Assembly (NCBI GenBank): GCA_026004795.1
Contig: BPJV01000005.1
Span: 248,001-312,000 of the forward strand
Length of the DNA stretch: 64,000 nt
Reading direction: 5' to 3'
Source: Pirellulaceae bacterium
GTDB taxonomy: Bacteria; Planctomycetota; Planctomycetia; Pirellulales; Pirellulaceae
A program made the translations under genes and the position numbers. Positions within the stretch are counted from its first letter, which is position 1; every line of letters starts with the position of its first letter. Below the pieces are notes generated by a model. The model ran no database searches. It saw only the letters and a program-made list of their open reading frames with translations, and was not told the DNA's origin. Below are positions 32,257 to 42,602 of the stretch, in pieces.

Positions 32257-32898
32257 TCACAATTCCCGAAGCCAGCGTTGTACGTTTCGGGCCAGTTCTT
32301 CCATGTGCCCTTCGCGATAACCGACCGCTGCCTCCTTGATCCTCAGATCGGGGCCGACAATGATGGTCGTTGGATAGCCAAAAGATCCGCTTGGGGCAAT
32401 GAGCGCAAGTTGTTGCCGTGTGAATGCCGTGGGGTCGCTGTAGGTAGGGAACGGCGCATCGAAGCCACGTAAGAATGCTTCAGTTTCCTCCCGTAGGGAA
32501 GACAAGTCGTACTCGGGGCCCGAGGAACAGGATATCGACGCCACGATCAGGTTGGGGTGACCATGAAGCGGGGCAAATGCAGCGGCGAACTCCGGAAACT
32601 CCAACTGGCAGGGAGGGCACCACGTTCCCCAAAAGTGAAGAACCGTAATCTGACCAGCTAGGTCCTCTCGCGAAAGGCTTTTTTCTGCTCCGATAAGCGG
32701 TTGAAGGTCGACGGGAGGCAGCGGTTTGCCAACCCAGCTGTCTCGACGTGAATTCCCTAACCAGGCCAGGAAGAGCAATCCCATGAGCATCAACGTTCCG
32801 ATCGTTATCAAATAGAGCCAACCGCGGCTACGATCTGCTGGAGGGATGTCGTCGTGGGATTCCGAAAGCCCTTTCGGAGGGGAGTAATCGTTGTTCAT
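32257..32898 (-). CDS. TlpA-like thioredoxin-fold protein, membrane-anchored
   Basis: SREDLAGQITVLHFWGTWCPPCQLEFPEF. Confidence 0.9.
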   Translation of the reverse strand: MNNDYSPPKGLSESHDDIPPADRSRGWLYLITIGTLMLMGLLFLAWLGNSRRDSWVGKPLPPVDLQPLIGAEKSLSREDLAGQITVLHFWGTWCPPCQLEFPEFAAAFAPLHGHPNLIVASISCSSGPEYDLSSLREETEAFLRGFDAPFPTYSDPTAFTRQQLALIAPSGSFGYPTTIIVGPDLRIKEAAVGYREGHMEELARNVQRWLREL

Positions 32899-33172
32899 CG
32901 ACGCCCTTTGCTAACAATAAGTGCACAGCCAATTGGCGAAAACCAAATCCACTGGATTGGTGGTGCGCCACACGGATGTTCGAGCGAATTTCTACCATTG
33001 TATGTGGTGGGGTAGATGGGAGCGAGGGACGGAAGGGGGACCGTGCCGTCACGGGGCGAGAAACCCGGGCGACCAGCCGTTCATGCTTGGCAAAAATGGG
33101 AGCGCGAGTTGTTCTTCGTCGAGATTTTGCCACTACACCATCTAATGAGGACGAACAATTCGAGGTCCAACA

Positions 33173-33784
33173 ATGAACCGACAAACCTGGGAAGTTGAAC
33201 AAAAGTATGTGGTCGACGATCCAGACGTACTGATTGAGCGTGTGGAGCATTGGGAGTTTCAACCGGCAGGAGAGACCGTGCAGGTAGATTGCTATCTCCG
33301 CCATCCCTGCCGAGACTTTCAAACTTCCGGTGAGGCATTCCGGTTGCGACAAGATGGCAGTCGGCAGCATGTCACTTACAAGGGGCCGCGTACGGAGGCC
33401 GAGGTAAAAAGCCGACCCGAAATCGAACTTGAGATTGGTGGTGATTTCAACCAGTGGCGGCAACTGATGGAGTTGCTGGGGTTTCAGCCGCTTCCCGCGG
33501 TGCGCAAGCGGCGGCAGCTCTTTCTCGCGCCAGAAAGCATCGCGCGGTGGAAAGGCGTGCGAGTGATGGTCGACCATGTCGAACGGCTAGGGGTATTCGC
33601 CGAGATCGAAGTGGTGGTCAATGACCAGCGAGCACTACCCCTGGCGCAGCAGACGGTACAAGACGTCGCCATGGCGCTACAGCTGGACACCATCGAAACC
33701 AGGAGTTACTTGACCATGGTGTTGGAAACCGTCGCGACAGATGGGCCACAGGGATCAGAGAAGACCGCATACCCGGCAACCTGA
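33173..33784 (+). CDS. CYTH-domain protein (class IV adenylate cyclase-like)
   Basis: EVEQKYVVDDPDVL...DCYLRHPCRDF...EAFRLRQDG...TYKGPR...RPEIELEIG. Confidence 0.88.
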   Translation: MNRQTWEVEQKYVVDDPDVLIERVEHWEFQPAGETVQVDCYLRHPCRDFQTSGEAFRLRQDGSRQHVTYKGPRTEAEVKSRPEIELEIGGDFNQWRQLMELLGFQPLPAVRKRRQLFLAPESIARWKGVRVMVDHVERLGVFAEIEVVVNDQRALPLAQQTVQDVAMALQLDTIETRSYLTMVLETVATDGPQGSEKTAYPAT

Positions 33785-33836
33785 AAGCGCGTGGGAAGAG
33801 CATAGGATAATTCGAGCTGTGTTGGTACGCCAATTG

Positions 33837-33862
33837 CAGCGCCATGTCGATTCATGGCGCTG
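33837..33862. promoter_or_regulatory. Perfect 10-bp inverted repeat upstream of hsp20
   Basis: CAGCGCCATG (33837-33846) - TCGATT - CATGGCGCTG (33853-33862), no T-run on either side. Confidence 0.4.
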
Positions 33863-33922
33863 AGCGTCAAAAAAGAGTGGTGGCTGGAGCGAACGCTCGT
33901 TTTCATGAAGGAGAGTAGACCA

Positions 33923-34378
33923 ATGGCGCGACAAGATTTTCCGGGAGGTTATGGGGCTTGGGGGGAACTTTCGCAAGAGATGGAACGCTTGCTCGAGTCG
34001 ATGATTGGACGAACGGTGGGTAGCATGTTGCGAGCTACCGGGGGAAAATTCGTGCCCCTGTGCGATCTGCAGGAGACCGATCAGGGGTTCGTCGTACGAT
34101 TTGATCTTCCCGGTGTCGACCCCAGCCAAGTGCGCGTGGAAGTTCACGAAGGAAAGCTCACCATTGCTGGGAAGCGAGTCACCTTTGCCGAAGAGGATCG
34201 TCCTGCGTTTCACCGCATTGAACGGCCTTATGGAGAGTTTTATCGCATCGTCCAGATACCGGGGGACGTCGAGGTTGGAAAGATAGAAGCCCACTATCGC
34301 CAGGGCGTGTTGGAGGTTTACTTGCCGAAGACCGAGCGACAGCAAGCACATAGGATCGAGATTCGCAGCGGCAATTGA
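33923..34378 (+). CDS. Hsp20/alpha-crystallin family small heat shock protein
   Basis: PLCDLQETDQGFVVRFDLPGVDPSQVRVEVHEGKLTIAGKR...FYRIVQIPGDVEVGKIEAHYRQGVLEVYLPKTE. Confidence 0.93.
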   Translation: MARQDFPGGYGAWGELSQEMERLLESMIGRTVGSMLRATGGKFVPLCDLQETDQGFVVRFDLPGVDPSQVRVEVHEGKLTIAGKRVTFAEEDRPAFHRIERPYGEFYRIVQIPGDVEVGKIEAHYRQGVLEVYLPKTERQQAHRIEIRSGN

Positions 34379-34427
34379 CCGCGCCGCTAGCACAGAGCCC
34401 CGGGCGGGGGATTGCCAGGCAAGCCGT

Positions 34428-34847
34428 CTATGGCGATTGGTTGGCGATTTGAATAACCAGGGCGTCGAACACCGGTTGGAGCGTTTGCATGTCGCGGTCT
34501 TCCGCTTGATAGTGGATCAACCAGGCATAATGGGGGCACGAGATGGTCATGATGTGGGAGGTGATGAGGAGGTCGAGGTAGAAGAACTGTTGAATTACTC
34601 CGCTGAGACTGCGTTCAGCCACATGGTGCTTGCTCGGCTCGGTTTCTACCGACTCATATTCTTCCTCGATCGCTCGGCGAAGCTGCTCGATGGCATCGTC
34701 ACACTGTTGGGGGTCGGGAAGCCGCGTTACGGTAAAGAACGCCCCACCGGGGGCTTCGATGGTAACCGACAGTGCTTCACTTTCATCGACTGTCCAGTTA
34801 TCGGGATACAGCAGCTCTAGTCCTAGGCCGTGGTAGGTGAGTGGCAT
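34428..34847 (-). CDS. Hypothetical protein
   Basis: MPLTYHGLGLELLYPDNWTVDESEALSVTIEAPGGAFFTVTRLPDP...; internal Met chosen, upstream extension looks non-coding. Confidence 0.65.
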   Translation of the reverse strand: MPLTYHGLGLELLYPDNWTVDESEALSVTIEAPGGAFFTVTRLPDPQQCDDAIEQLRRAIEEEYESVETEPSKHHVAERSLSGVIQQFFYLDLLITSHIMTISCPHYAWLIHYQAEDRDMQTLQPVFDALVIQIANQSP

Positions 34848-35155
34848 GGGCACAGGTTCCTTGTCGAGCAGGCCGTTATGTCCTAGATGTTGGCATCTGA
34901 TATGTCTTTGTGCTGCCAAGTTTGGTACACACAAAGCATGGTAATACCAGCTCCCGCTTCCTACTAGAAGCTTTACCGAGTGGTCCCATGGGGGTCGGGT
35001 AGAGAGACGTTGGCGACGCTGAGCCAAGGCGAGGTCCGGTAACTCGGGTGCGGCCGCTGCGGACAAAGAGGGGTGATGAAGACCAGTAGCATGGTGCACG
35101 GAAGGAGCGTTGCAGTGAGCAGCCATCAAGGTCCGTCGGAGAGAATGCCATCGTC

Positions 35156-36139
35156 ATGACCGACATGATCACCAGCAAGACGGAGCTTTGCCCATGGGTT
35201 GGCCGTGTTGCATGGCTGGGCATCGGGCTGTGGTTGATCGTTGGCAGTGGGTGTCGTGCCTTGCGTGACCATCGGCAGACTCGATCGCTGGCAATGGCTC
35301 GTCAGTTGTCGTTGCGCGGCGCGGGATTGCTGCAGCAACAGAACTATGCGGAAGCGGCACCGTTGTTCTCTGAAGCGTTGCAGTACAGCGTGGCTGACGA
35401 ACGAGCGCACTGGGGCATGGCGGAAGTTCTTTGGGAGCAGGACCAACGGGAAGCCGCCATTGAACACATGGAGCAAGCGGTAGGATTGAGCGGTCAGAAT
35501 CCGGAATTGTTAGTGCGCTTGGGCGAAATGTACCGCCAGACCGGCAATCTGGACAGTGCTGCGCGGGTGGCCGACGAAGCCCTGACATGCGACCGTCGAT
35601 GTCATGCGGCATGGAGTCTCAAAGGGGACGTGCTGAAGGAACGCCAGCGATGGAATGAGGCGCTTGATTGCTATCAACGGGCACTGATCTATCACCCCGA
35701 AGATGCTGCCGCCAGGATCGCTTTAGCCGACCTCTATCAGCGTTTGCGTCGTCCGCAACGGGCACTGGCCACGCTGGAGCGGTTAGTCGATGTCCATCCG
35801 ACGGACGAGTTGCCAGCCGAAGCGTGGATACTCAAAGGGCAATGTCTGGCCGACTTGGGGCAACAACTCGAGGCACGAGATTGTTTACGACAAGCCGCTT
35901 TGTGTGTCGACGAAGCCGACGCCGATTTGTTGCTGAAGTTGGCTTCCCTGCAACTAGCGTTCGGTGAATTAGCCGAGGCGCGGGTGTGCTTGGGACGGGC
36001 GCGTCAGCATGTCGATCCCCACGATCCACGTCTTCAGCAACTGCAACGGGCGGTGGAAAATCAGTTCGCGTCGATCACCGATGGTAGCGGTACAACCGTA
36101 CTGTCCACTGGATTCCAGCGTCCGGCAAGTCCTCAGTAG
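35156..36139 (+). CDS. TPR-repeat lipoprotein-like protein
   Basis: Signal-like LIVGSGCRAL then multiple TPR motifs (ALDCYQRALIYHPEDAAARIALADLYQRLRRPQRALATLERLV). Confidence 0.85.
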   Translation: MTDMITSKTELCPWVGRVAWLGIGLWLIVGSGCRALRDHRQTRSLAMARQLSLRGAGLLQQQNYAEAAPLFSEALQYSVADERAHWGMAEVLWEQDQREAAIEHMEQAVGLSGQNPELLVRLGEMYRQTGNLDSAARVADEALTCDRRCHAAWSLKGDVLKERQRWNEALDCYQRALIYHPEDAAARIALADLYQRLRRPQRALATLERLVDVHPTDELPAEAWILKGQCLADLGQQLEARDCLRQAALCVDEADADLLLKLASLQLAFGELAEARVCLGRARQHVDPHDPRLQQLQRAVENQFASITDGSGTTVLSTGFQRPASPQ

Positions 36140-36709
36140 CCGCTCCATCCGCGACGGCCGGCAGGCTAATGCAACATAAGCTAGCACATCGCAGGAGCAC
36201 GGAGAATCGGTGGCGCAGAGGGCGGCGCGGGGTAGCACGGGTATCACAGCTCAGGTGATGGCATCGCTTGTAACGATGGATTAACTGCTGAGCGAGCGAC
36301 GTATGCGATCTGGTCTGGCGAACTATAGCCGGTTTACGCAGCGGTGCGGAAAGACCGCAACGCTGGGGATGTTCGAGTGGTCGATGGATCGGCGCGTCTG
36401 CCAGTTTCTGGCCCGCGATTGTTGCATGGAACCCAGCGGTCACGCGTAGCGGCGGATCGGCGAGGGAGTAGCGCGGTACCGCGTGTAGCGATTTTGTCAG
36501 TTAGGGGGAAGAGGCAGGGCCGTAGCCCGCCGAGGACGATCAATGCCCAATTGCTTTTCCCACGCGCCGCACGTTCCCATGCTAAGCTGCATTGGTTAGA
36601 GTTCTGAAACGCTACCTAAACCTGTGGCTTGTGTGGCTTGCGGATCGGTTTCGAACAAGCCGAGGGCCTGATCCCTGAGCCGATCGCGTATCACAAAAGG
36701 GAGTCCGGA

Positions 36710-36982
36710 ATGTCGACGATGCCTGAAAGTGCTGACCAGCCATCGCTCGCCACTGATTCTGTGGTGACGCCTGCGCCCTTCATCGACCGTCGTCGCTCGA
36801 ATCAGGGGCCGTCCACAGGGCGCGAAAGGCGACAGTTTAGCAATTCCTATGCTCAGTTAAGTCCGGAGGGGCGAGAGTTCGCGGTGGCAATCGATCGCTA
36901 CAAGTTTGAACACGGACGGCGCTTTCTCAACTGCGATGAATTGCTGCGCATTCTCCGTGGATTGGGTTACCAGCGCCAGTAG
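36710..36982 (+). CDS. Conserved-looking small hypothetical protein
   Basis: FIDRRRSNQGPSTGRERRQFSNSYAQLSPEGREFAVAIDRYKFEHGRRFLNCDELLRILRGLGYQ. Confidence 0.6.
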   Translation: MSTMPESADQPSLATDSVVTPAPFIDRRRSNQGPSTGRERRQFSNSYAQLSPEGREFAVAIDRYKFEHGRRFLNCDELLRILRGLGYQRQ

Positions 36983-37135
36983 CGTGTGGCGATCCTGGCA
37001 TCAGGAATCAGTTTTCTTCCTCACGAAGGGCCTCATTGGCCGGCTCGAACGTCGGGGAGAAGTGGATGGTCCTCTGGCGTTCCATACGACTTCCTGGCGA
37101 GGGAAGTGTCATCCTCTCGTCCAGAGTCTCTGTGG

Positions 37136-38095
37136 CTAGGCATTGGGCAGCAGCAGGTCGGTGAGCCGCTCCAAGGTAATAAAGCCGACCGGTTTGCCGT
37201 GACTCCCATCGATAAGCGCTAGTGGTGCCTGTTGCGCCTGGAGCATAGTTATCGTTTCCAGCGTTGTGGCCGACGGCTTCAAGGTGACCACGGGGCGTAA
37301 CGGGGCAGTTTGCGTCGGTTCCAACACAACCACGTCGGCCACCAGGTGGCATCCGATGACGTTGCCATTCTTATCGGTTACCGCCACCAGGGGTTGTTGG
37401 TGACGTCTTGCTTGTTGCAGGATGGTCTCGCGCGCCGCTGCTTCGGCTACCATCGGTAGCCCACGCAATGGAGCGGCGAATTGTCGGATTGGGCGACCTC
37501 CGTAGGTGAAGATGTTTTGAGCCAACTCCCGCTGAATCGGCAACAGAATCCCTGCTTCTTCGCTTTCCAGCAAGACGCGTTGCAAGTGCTGGCGTTCCAG
37601 CGATAGCTTCTCGTGCACGTTATCATGCATGGTGAATCGTTGCCATATGTTCTCCAAGGCGATCACCAGTAAGCTCAACGGCAAAAAAGCAACGGCGCAA
37701 GCAACCATGAAGGGAGCTCCCCAGGAAGAGAGCCGATACGGGGCATGGTAGTAAAGGTATTTGGGCAGCAATTCGCCGTAAATGAACAGGAGGGGAGTAG
37801 CGGCGACGGGGATTGCCGCCTGAATGTTCTCCGGCCAGTTGGCAAAGGCGTGTTGCGAAAGAAGTAGCAACCCGAAGGAGACGAGGTAATTGGCAATATT
37901 GTTCCCGATCAGCACCGTGGCGACGATCAGCGATGGACGTGCCACCAGCCACAGCAAAGCGGTGGCAATGCGGTTGCCGCTCTTGGCATCCATCAACAGC
38001 CGGACACGGGCTACTCGGTAGAAACCTGTTTCGCTACCGCTGAAAAAAGCGCTGAGAATCAAGCCGATGGACGTGACCGCCAGTCCTGTAATCAT
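37136..38095 (-). CDS. CNNM-domain membrane protein with CBS-like C-terminus
   Basis: LILSAFFSGSETGFYRVARVRLLMDA...IGNNIANYLVSFGLLLL...IYGELLPKYLYYHAPYRL. True start ATG at 38095; ORF-track extension to 39169 overlaps another gene. Confidence 0.88.
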   Translation of the reverse strand: MITGLAVTSIGLILSAFFSGSETGFYRVARVRLLMDAKSGNRIATALLWLVARPSLIVATVLIGNNIANYLVSFGLLLLSQHAFANWPENIQAAIPVAATPLLFIYGELLPKYLYYHAPYRLSSWGAPFMVACAVAFLPLSLLVIALENIWQRFTMHDNVHEKLSLERQHLQRVLLESEEAGILLPIQRELAQNIFTYGGRPIRQFAAPLRGLPMVAEAAARETILQQARRHQQPLVAVTDKNGNVIGCHLVADVVVLEPTQTAPLRPVVTLKPSATTLETITMLQAQQAPLALIDGSHGKPVGFITLERLTDLLLPNA

Positions 38096-39366
38096 GGCGA
38101 CACCTCCCCGCCGTTGTCCGATGGCGGTTCGAGGAGACGGATGCGGACGAGTACTTGGCCCCGACGACCGGCCTTGATGACCTCCAGGTGGAGCCCGTCC
38201 AACTCGCACGTATCGCCGACCTCGGGAAGTCGGTGGAGGTGTTCCTGAACAGCGCCCGCGATGGTCAAGCTGCCCCCAGTACGGATCGGTCGACCGATAA
38301 CGCGTTCGAGCTTTCGTAGTTTGGTAAGACCTGTCGCGCGCCACACCCCCGGACCTTCGGGGACAATCTCCGACTTCGACAACTCGGGCTGCGCCTGAGA
38401 ATTGACTGCCTGAAAAACTGCATCGATGATGTCTTCGCGCGTAAGCACACCGACCGTTTCGCCGAATTCGTTGACCACTACCGCCACACGGCGGTCGAAG
38501 CGTTGCATGCTCTCTAACGCATGGGCGATCGAGGTGCACCAAGGGACTACGAGAACAGGCTGAGCCAGTTCGTCTATGGTGCCCTGGTCGCGTGCCAAGT
38601 CCCCCAAGTAGACGTACGACTGAATCTCTTTTCCATCCGGGTCCGTGATCAAGATGTAGCCGGTTGGCGTACGTTTGCCGCCGAGATCGGTCAACTGCAC
38701 GGGCGGTCGGAAAGTTCGATACTCGGTGCGAGGACGCATCCACTCTTCGACACGGATGTCGGTTAGTTGGATGACGTTGCGCAGCAACCGAGATTCCTGC
38801 TCGGCCAGATTGGCTTCGTGGGACGAGAGTTGGAGAATGCGGTCCAGATCGGCCAATTCCAAATAGGGCTCTGCCTGGAATCCCGGCCAGATGATGCGTC
38901 GCGACACCTCGGTAACGAGCTTGATGGGGGGAAGGGCGAAGTCGGCGATGCGGAGCATCAAGGAGAGCGGAAACGCTACGAAGCGCACCAACACCATGGG
39001 AAACGCTAGAGCCACGCTCTTGGGTAAAAACTCTCCCACGACCACGATCAGAACGACGCTGCCCAACGAGAAAACTAGCCCGATCGCCTCGTGATGATAG
39101 AACTCGGTCACACGCAAAGCGATGAGGGAGCACAGGGAGAAATAGGCGAGATTGATCCCCAGGTTCCAAAAAAGGATGCCCATCAACAGTCGCTCGGAAT
39201 CTTCCAAGAGCCTGAGGGCGGCCTGCCCAGCCCGTCCTTTTCGTTGCAGCTCTCGTCGCTGCAAGGGGGTCAAAGAAAAGAAGGCCGCCTCACTACCCGA
39301 GAAGAACCCACTCATGGCGAGCAGGAGAAGAACGATCGGCAGGTAGGGAACTAGCTGACTGATCAA
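38092..39366 (-). CDS. CNNM/CBS transporter (CorC/HlyC family)
   Basis: MSGFFSGSEAAFFSLTPLQRRELQ...GEFLPKSVALAFPM...CBS region VVVNEFGETVGVLTREDIIDAVF...CorC_HlyC C-term. Confidence 0.92.
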   Translation of the reverse strand: MISQLVPYLPIVLLLLAMSGFFSGSEAAFFSLTPLQRRELQRKGRAGQAALRLLEDSERLLMGILFWNLGINLAYFSLCSLIALRVTEFYHHEAIGLVFSLGSVVLIVVVGEFLPKSVALAFPMVLVRFVAFPLSLMLRIADFALPPIKLVTEVSRRIIWPGFQAEPYLELADLDRILQLSSHEANLAEQESRLLRNVIQLTDIRVEEWMRPRTEYRTFRPPVQLTDLGGKRTPTGYILITDPDGKEIQSYVYLGDLARDQGTIDELAQPVLVVPWCTSIAHALESMQRFDRRVAVVVNEFGETVGVLTREDIIDAVFQAVNSQAQPELSKSEIVPEGPGVWRATGLTKLRKLERVIGRPIRTGGSLTIAGAVQEHLHRLPEVGDTCELDGLHLEVIKAGRRGQVLVRIRLLEPPSDNGGEVSP

Positions 39367-39448
39367 TGCTTTTTCATCACTGGAGAATTAGGTTGGTGCC
39401 TCGCCGACCTGGCTGCACGACGGTGCGGAGTTTCGACTGTCGGCCTTA

Positions 39449-41231
39449 TCAATCGTCAGCCGTGCGTGATTTGCCCATGGCAAAGTCGAACTCACTCAGG
39501 GCTGGAATCATCATGGCCAGCGTGGCAAAACCATAGGCGGCGACGACCACTGAAAATACCGTTAGCTCTTGATTCCGCAAGATGAAGCTGGTGATCGCGA
39601 AGAAGGTGAGGAACGGCAGGCCAAATGCAGAAAGGGCAATGGCCGGGCTCGGATTACGGCTACCCATGGCCACGTACAAGCCCGTCCCGCCGCCGAGGAT
39701 GATCGCCAGAAACGGTGGCAACTGCCGCGCAAAGGAACCGCGGAAGCTGATCATGATCATCATGCAGGTGGCAATTCCCAGGAAAAGGAAAAAACAGAGT
39801 TCCCAGACTGGTAGCAATGGCCGTGCGCGACTGACTGTAGATCATCCCGCAGTGGATCCCCAACATGGCAGCAAAGAGGTCCATCGTCACCAAACCGCCA
39901 ATCACGAACAGGAGGTTTTCGGCCGATAGCCCCCCTTGGGACCACAGATAGATCGACAAGGCAATAGGCAACAGGACCATCTCTTTAGTGACGTACAAGA
40001 CGCCCAGGAGTTTGCCGAAGAGAAACTGGGCGGGAGTGATCTGTGTGGCCAACAACAGGTCGAGAGCCTGGCCATCCCGTTCATTGGTGACTGAGTTGAC
40101 TCCTAAGGCATTGATCATCACAAACGAGACGACAAAGAACGGAGCCAAAATGCGGGCGGAGACCGGAACCAGCTCATCGGCGAGACGGCTGCGTTGGAGA
40201 GCCACTCCCGTGCGGACGGACCAGTAGACGCCGCCACATGCTACGAGGAATAGGGCCAGATAGGCGACTCGAATGAAAAGCAGCTTGCGACCGTAGGCCC
40301 ATGTACGCACTTCCCGCCACAGCACGGGGTTGTTCCACATTCGCCGCGGTGGCCGCACTCTCCAGCTCCTCTCGGTAGCACCGTCCCTGGAAACGCCTGG
40401 CAAATAATCCTCGTCCGGTTCCGGTGTCCGCGGTCGTAATTCTCGCGAAGGGTTCCACACCCGCAATCTGGCGACCGTTATCGCGCTGAGCAGCATCGCT
40501 ACCATGCTGCCGAGGGCGGCGTGGATCAGGGGGGGAGGAAGCGTCGGGGGGGCTTCCGGGGAGACGCCGATCGGTAGGCACACGGCCCACAAGGCACGAA
40601 TCGGACTGAGAGTTGTCGCCCATGCTGGATCGACGTTCAGCAATACGTCGGCCGCAATCACTTCACAAAAGACTACCCATCCGGCAATACTCAGTACCGT
40701 GATGGCCAACGTCTGGAACGTCTTTTCGCGCCAGAAGGCGATCAAGTTGGCCAATGCGCCGCACCACCAACTTGTCACGGCGATCAACAAGAGTGCCATC
40801 CCCACCTGGATATCGGTAACACCTCCCATCAGGGCGATAAGCAGGAGTAACGGTGCCGATGCGAGAATCAGACTAAAGATGGTCACGAGGCTGGCGGCCA
40901 ATTTGCCGACCACGATCTGCGAATTGGTTAATCGTGTGAGCAAAAGGAGTACCAGCGTCCGGCGGTCTTTTTCGTGGCATACGCTGTTGGCGGCGGTCAC
41001 CGCAGCAAGGAACATGGCCACGATCAGTTCAAGAGGGGCCACAATTTGAAAAACCAAGGCGCCGAACCGTGACAGATCTCCGATATTGCGAACTTGCTGA
41101 ATGCCGGCCATCAAGGCCCAGGCAGTACATACCAGACTGAACAGGGACGCGACGAACACGACGCGTTGCACATAAAACCGAGCGCGGCGAGGAGCCACCA
41201 ACCATTCACGAAGAAAGATGGGTCCGAACAT
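39449..41231 (-). CDS. ABC-2-type transporter permease, interrupted by an apparent frameshift at ~39789-39794
   Basis: ORFs 39660..41231 and 39449..39817 join as ...TAIATSLGTLFFLFLGIATCMMIMISFRG. N-half CHEKDRRTLVLLLLTRLTNSQIVVGKL and C-half TNERDGQALDLLLATQITPAQFLFGKL. Confidence 0.82.
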
Positions 41232-41515
41232 GAGTGCCTTCGTCTTCCGTCGCCTTAGAACATAGAATCAGCTCGGCCGATCAGGCGGCAGCGAGTGTCC
41301 TGCCTACCGTGTGCTCTTGCCCACCACCTCGGCTCCATGTAGCGCTCTTACCAATCGCAAGGGAATCAACAATTGTAGTGGTTAGATACCGCGGGTCTAA
41401 GCGGCCCGCCGCTACAGCCCATTGATTTTTCTACGTCCGCCTAGCCATGACCTATCGTTGAAGTGGCGGAAAGAGCACAACTGAAATCCAGTGTAATCAA
41501 CAGGGGGGAGCAACC

Positions 41516-41698
41516 GTGATTGGGGCATGTTGGTGCCGCCGTTTAGGCCGTTTAGCCGTCGATGACCAAGGGGTAACATCCGTTGAGTATGCGGTGATCA
41601 TAGCCTTGATCGTGGCGGTGGTCATCGGCGGTGTGCAAGCGCTAACCAATGCAACTCGCGACAGTTTCGATTCGTCGGGAGCCGTGCTGTTTCAGTGA
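41516..41698 (+). CDS. Flp/Fap-family type IVb pilin
   Basis: DDQGVTSVEYAVIIALIVAVVIGGVQAL...: G-x-TSVEYA-hydrophobic stretch typical of Flp pilin. Confidence 0.88.
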   Translation: MIGACWCRRLGRLAVDDQGVTSVEYAVIIALIVAVVIGGVQALTNATRDSFDSSGAVLFQ

Positions 41699-41818
41699 TC
41701 TCGAATCCTCGCTCACGCTAGAGGATCGGTCGGATGACCGCACGACCTTGACTGCTGCCGACAGCGAAACTGGCAAGCAAGGTGGGTGCCTGGTTGGAAC
41801 TGGAGGTATCCGGAAGCA

Positions 41819-42550
41819 ATGAGAAAAAAGATTTGGATCGACGGACCTGTTCAAGGCGTCCTGGTCGGCAGGGTTGTCGTCTACTGGGTTGCCGGGATGC
41901 TGTACCTGGGATTGGGGCTATTCTTTTCCGAGTTTTTCTCTGAAGTCGAGCGTCCCGCCGGGGAGCGAGTCGCTGCTTTCTTTTCCCATTTTCTTCTGTG
42001 GATTCCCAGCCTTGTCCTGCTCCTCCCGCTCGTGATCTTCGATGTGGTTCGTCTCAGCCATTTGTTCGCCGGCCCCATCTATCGACTGCGATTACACTTG
42101 AAGGCCTTAGCCCAGGACCTCCATTGCAAGCCACTGAGGTTTCGCGATGACGATTGCTGGCAAGATCTCGCTTTGCCAGTCAATGAAGTGCACAAACGGA
42201 TGTTGTTGTTAAACGAACGCGTTAAAGAGTTGGAAGCTCAACTATTGGTCGAAAAACTGAAGAAGGCGGCCGATCTGACTTCCAGCACGGAAAACGCTGC
42301 CGAAGTGGCGCCCCAGAAAGAAGGCGCGGTGGCAGTAGGGAATCAGCGGCCTCCAGTGGCGGCAACCCGCACCAAGGCGTCAGGGCCTCAGGAAGCCACG
42401 CGGTCGACCGATCATCTGACGCCTCCCCGCCCCATTTCCGAAGAAAAGCAGGAGGACCAGGAACCGCCTCCAGGTGGAGAGGAAGCCGACCGGCAGCGAG
42501 AAAACGCAGAGCCCCATCAGACGGTCGAACCAGTTGGCGTGACTTCGTAG
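41819..42550 (+). CDS. Hypothetical two-TM membrane protein with HAMP-like/coiled-coil segment and polar tail
   Basis: Two TM helices then LFAGPIYRLRLHLKALAQD (as in HAMP-adjacent regions) and coiled coil; low-complexity acidic tail. Confidence 0.65.
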   Translation: MRKKIWIDGPVQGVLVGRVVVYWVAGMLYLGLGLFFSEFFSEVERPAGERVAAFFSHFLLWIPSLVLLLPLVIFDVVRLSHLFAGPIYRLRLHLKALAQDLHCKPLRFRDDDCWQDLALPVNEVHKRMLLLNERVKELEAQLLVEKLKKAADLTSSTENAAEVAPQKEGAVAVGNQRPPVAATRTKASGPQEATRSTDHLTPPRPISEEKQEDQEPPPGGEEADRQRENAEPHQTVEPVGVTS

Positions 42551-42602
42551 TCGATGCTCGCTCCGAGCGGCGACGGTTGCTGGAACTGGACGCTGGCGGC
42601 CC

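Noticed and set aside
38096-39169. N-terminal part of the 677-aa minus-strand ORF (37136-39169)
   Set aside because: Overlaps the CNNM gene 38092-39366 in another frame; Arg/Ser-rich composition; genuine gene starts at 38095.
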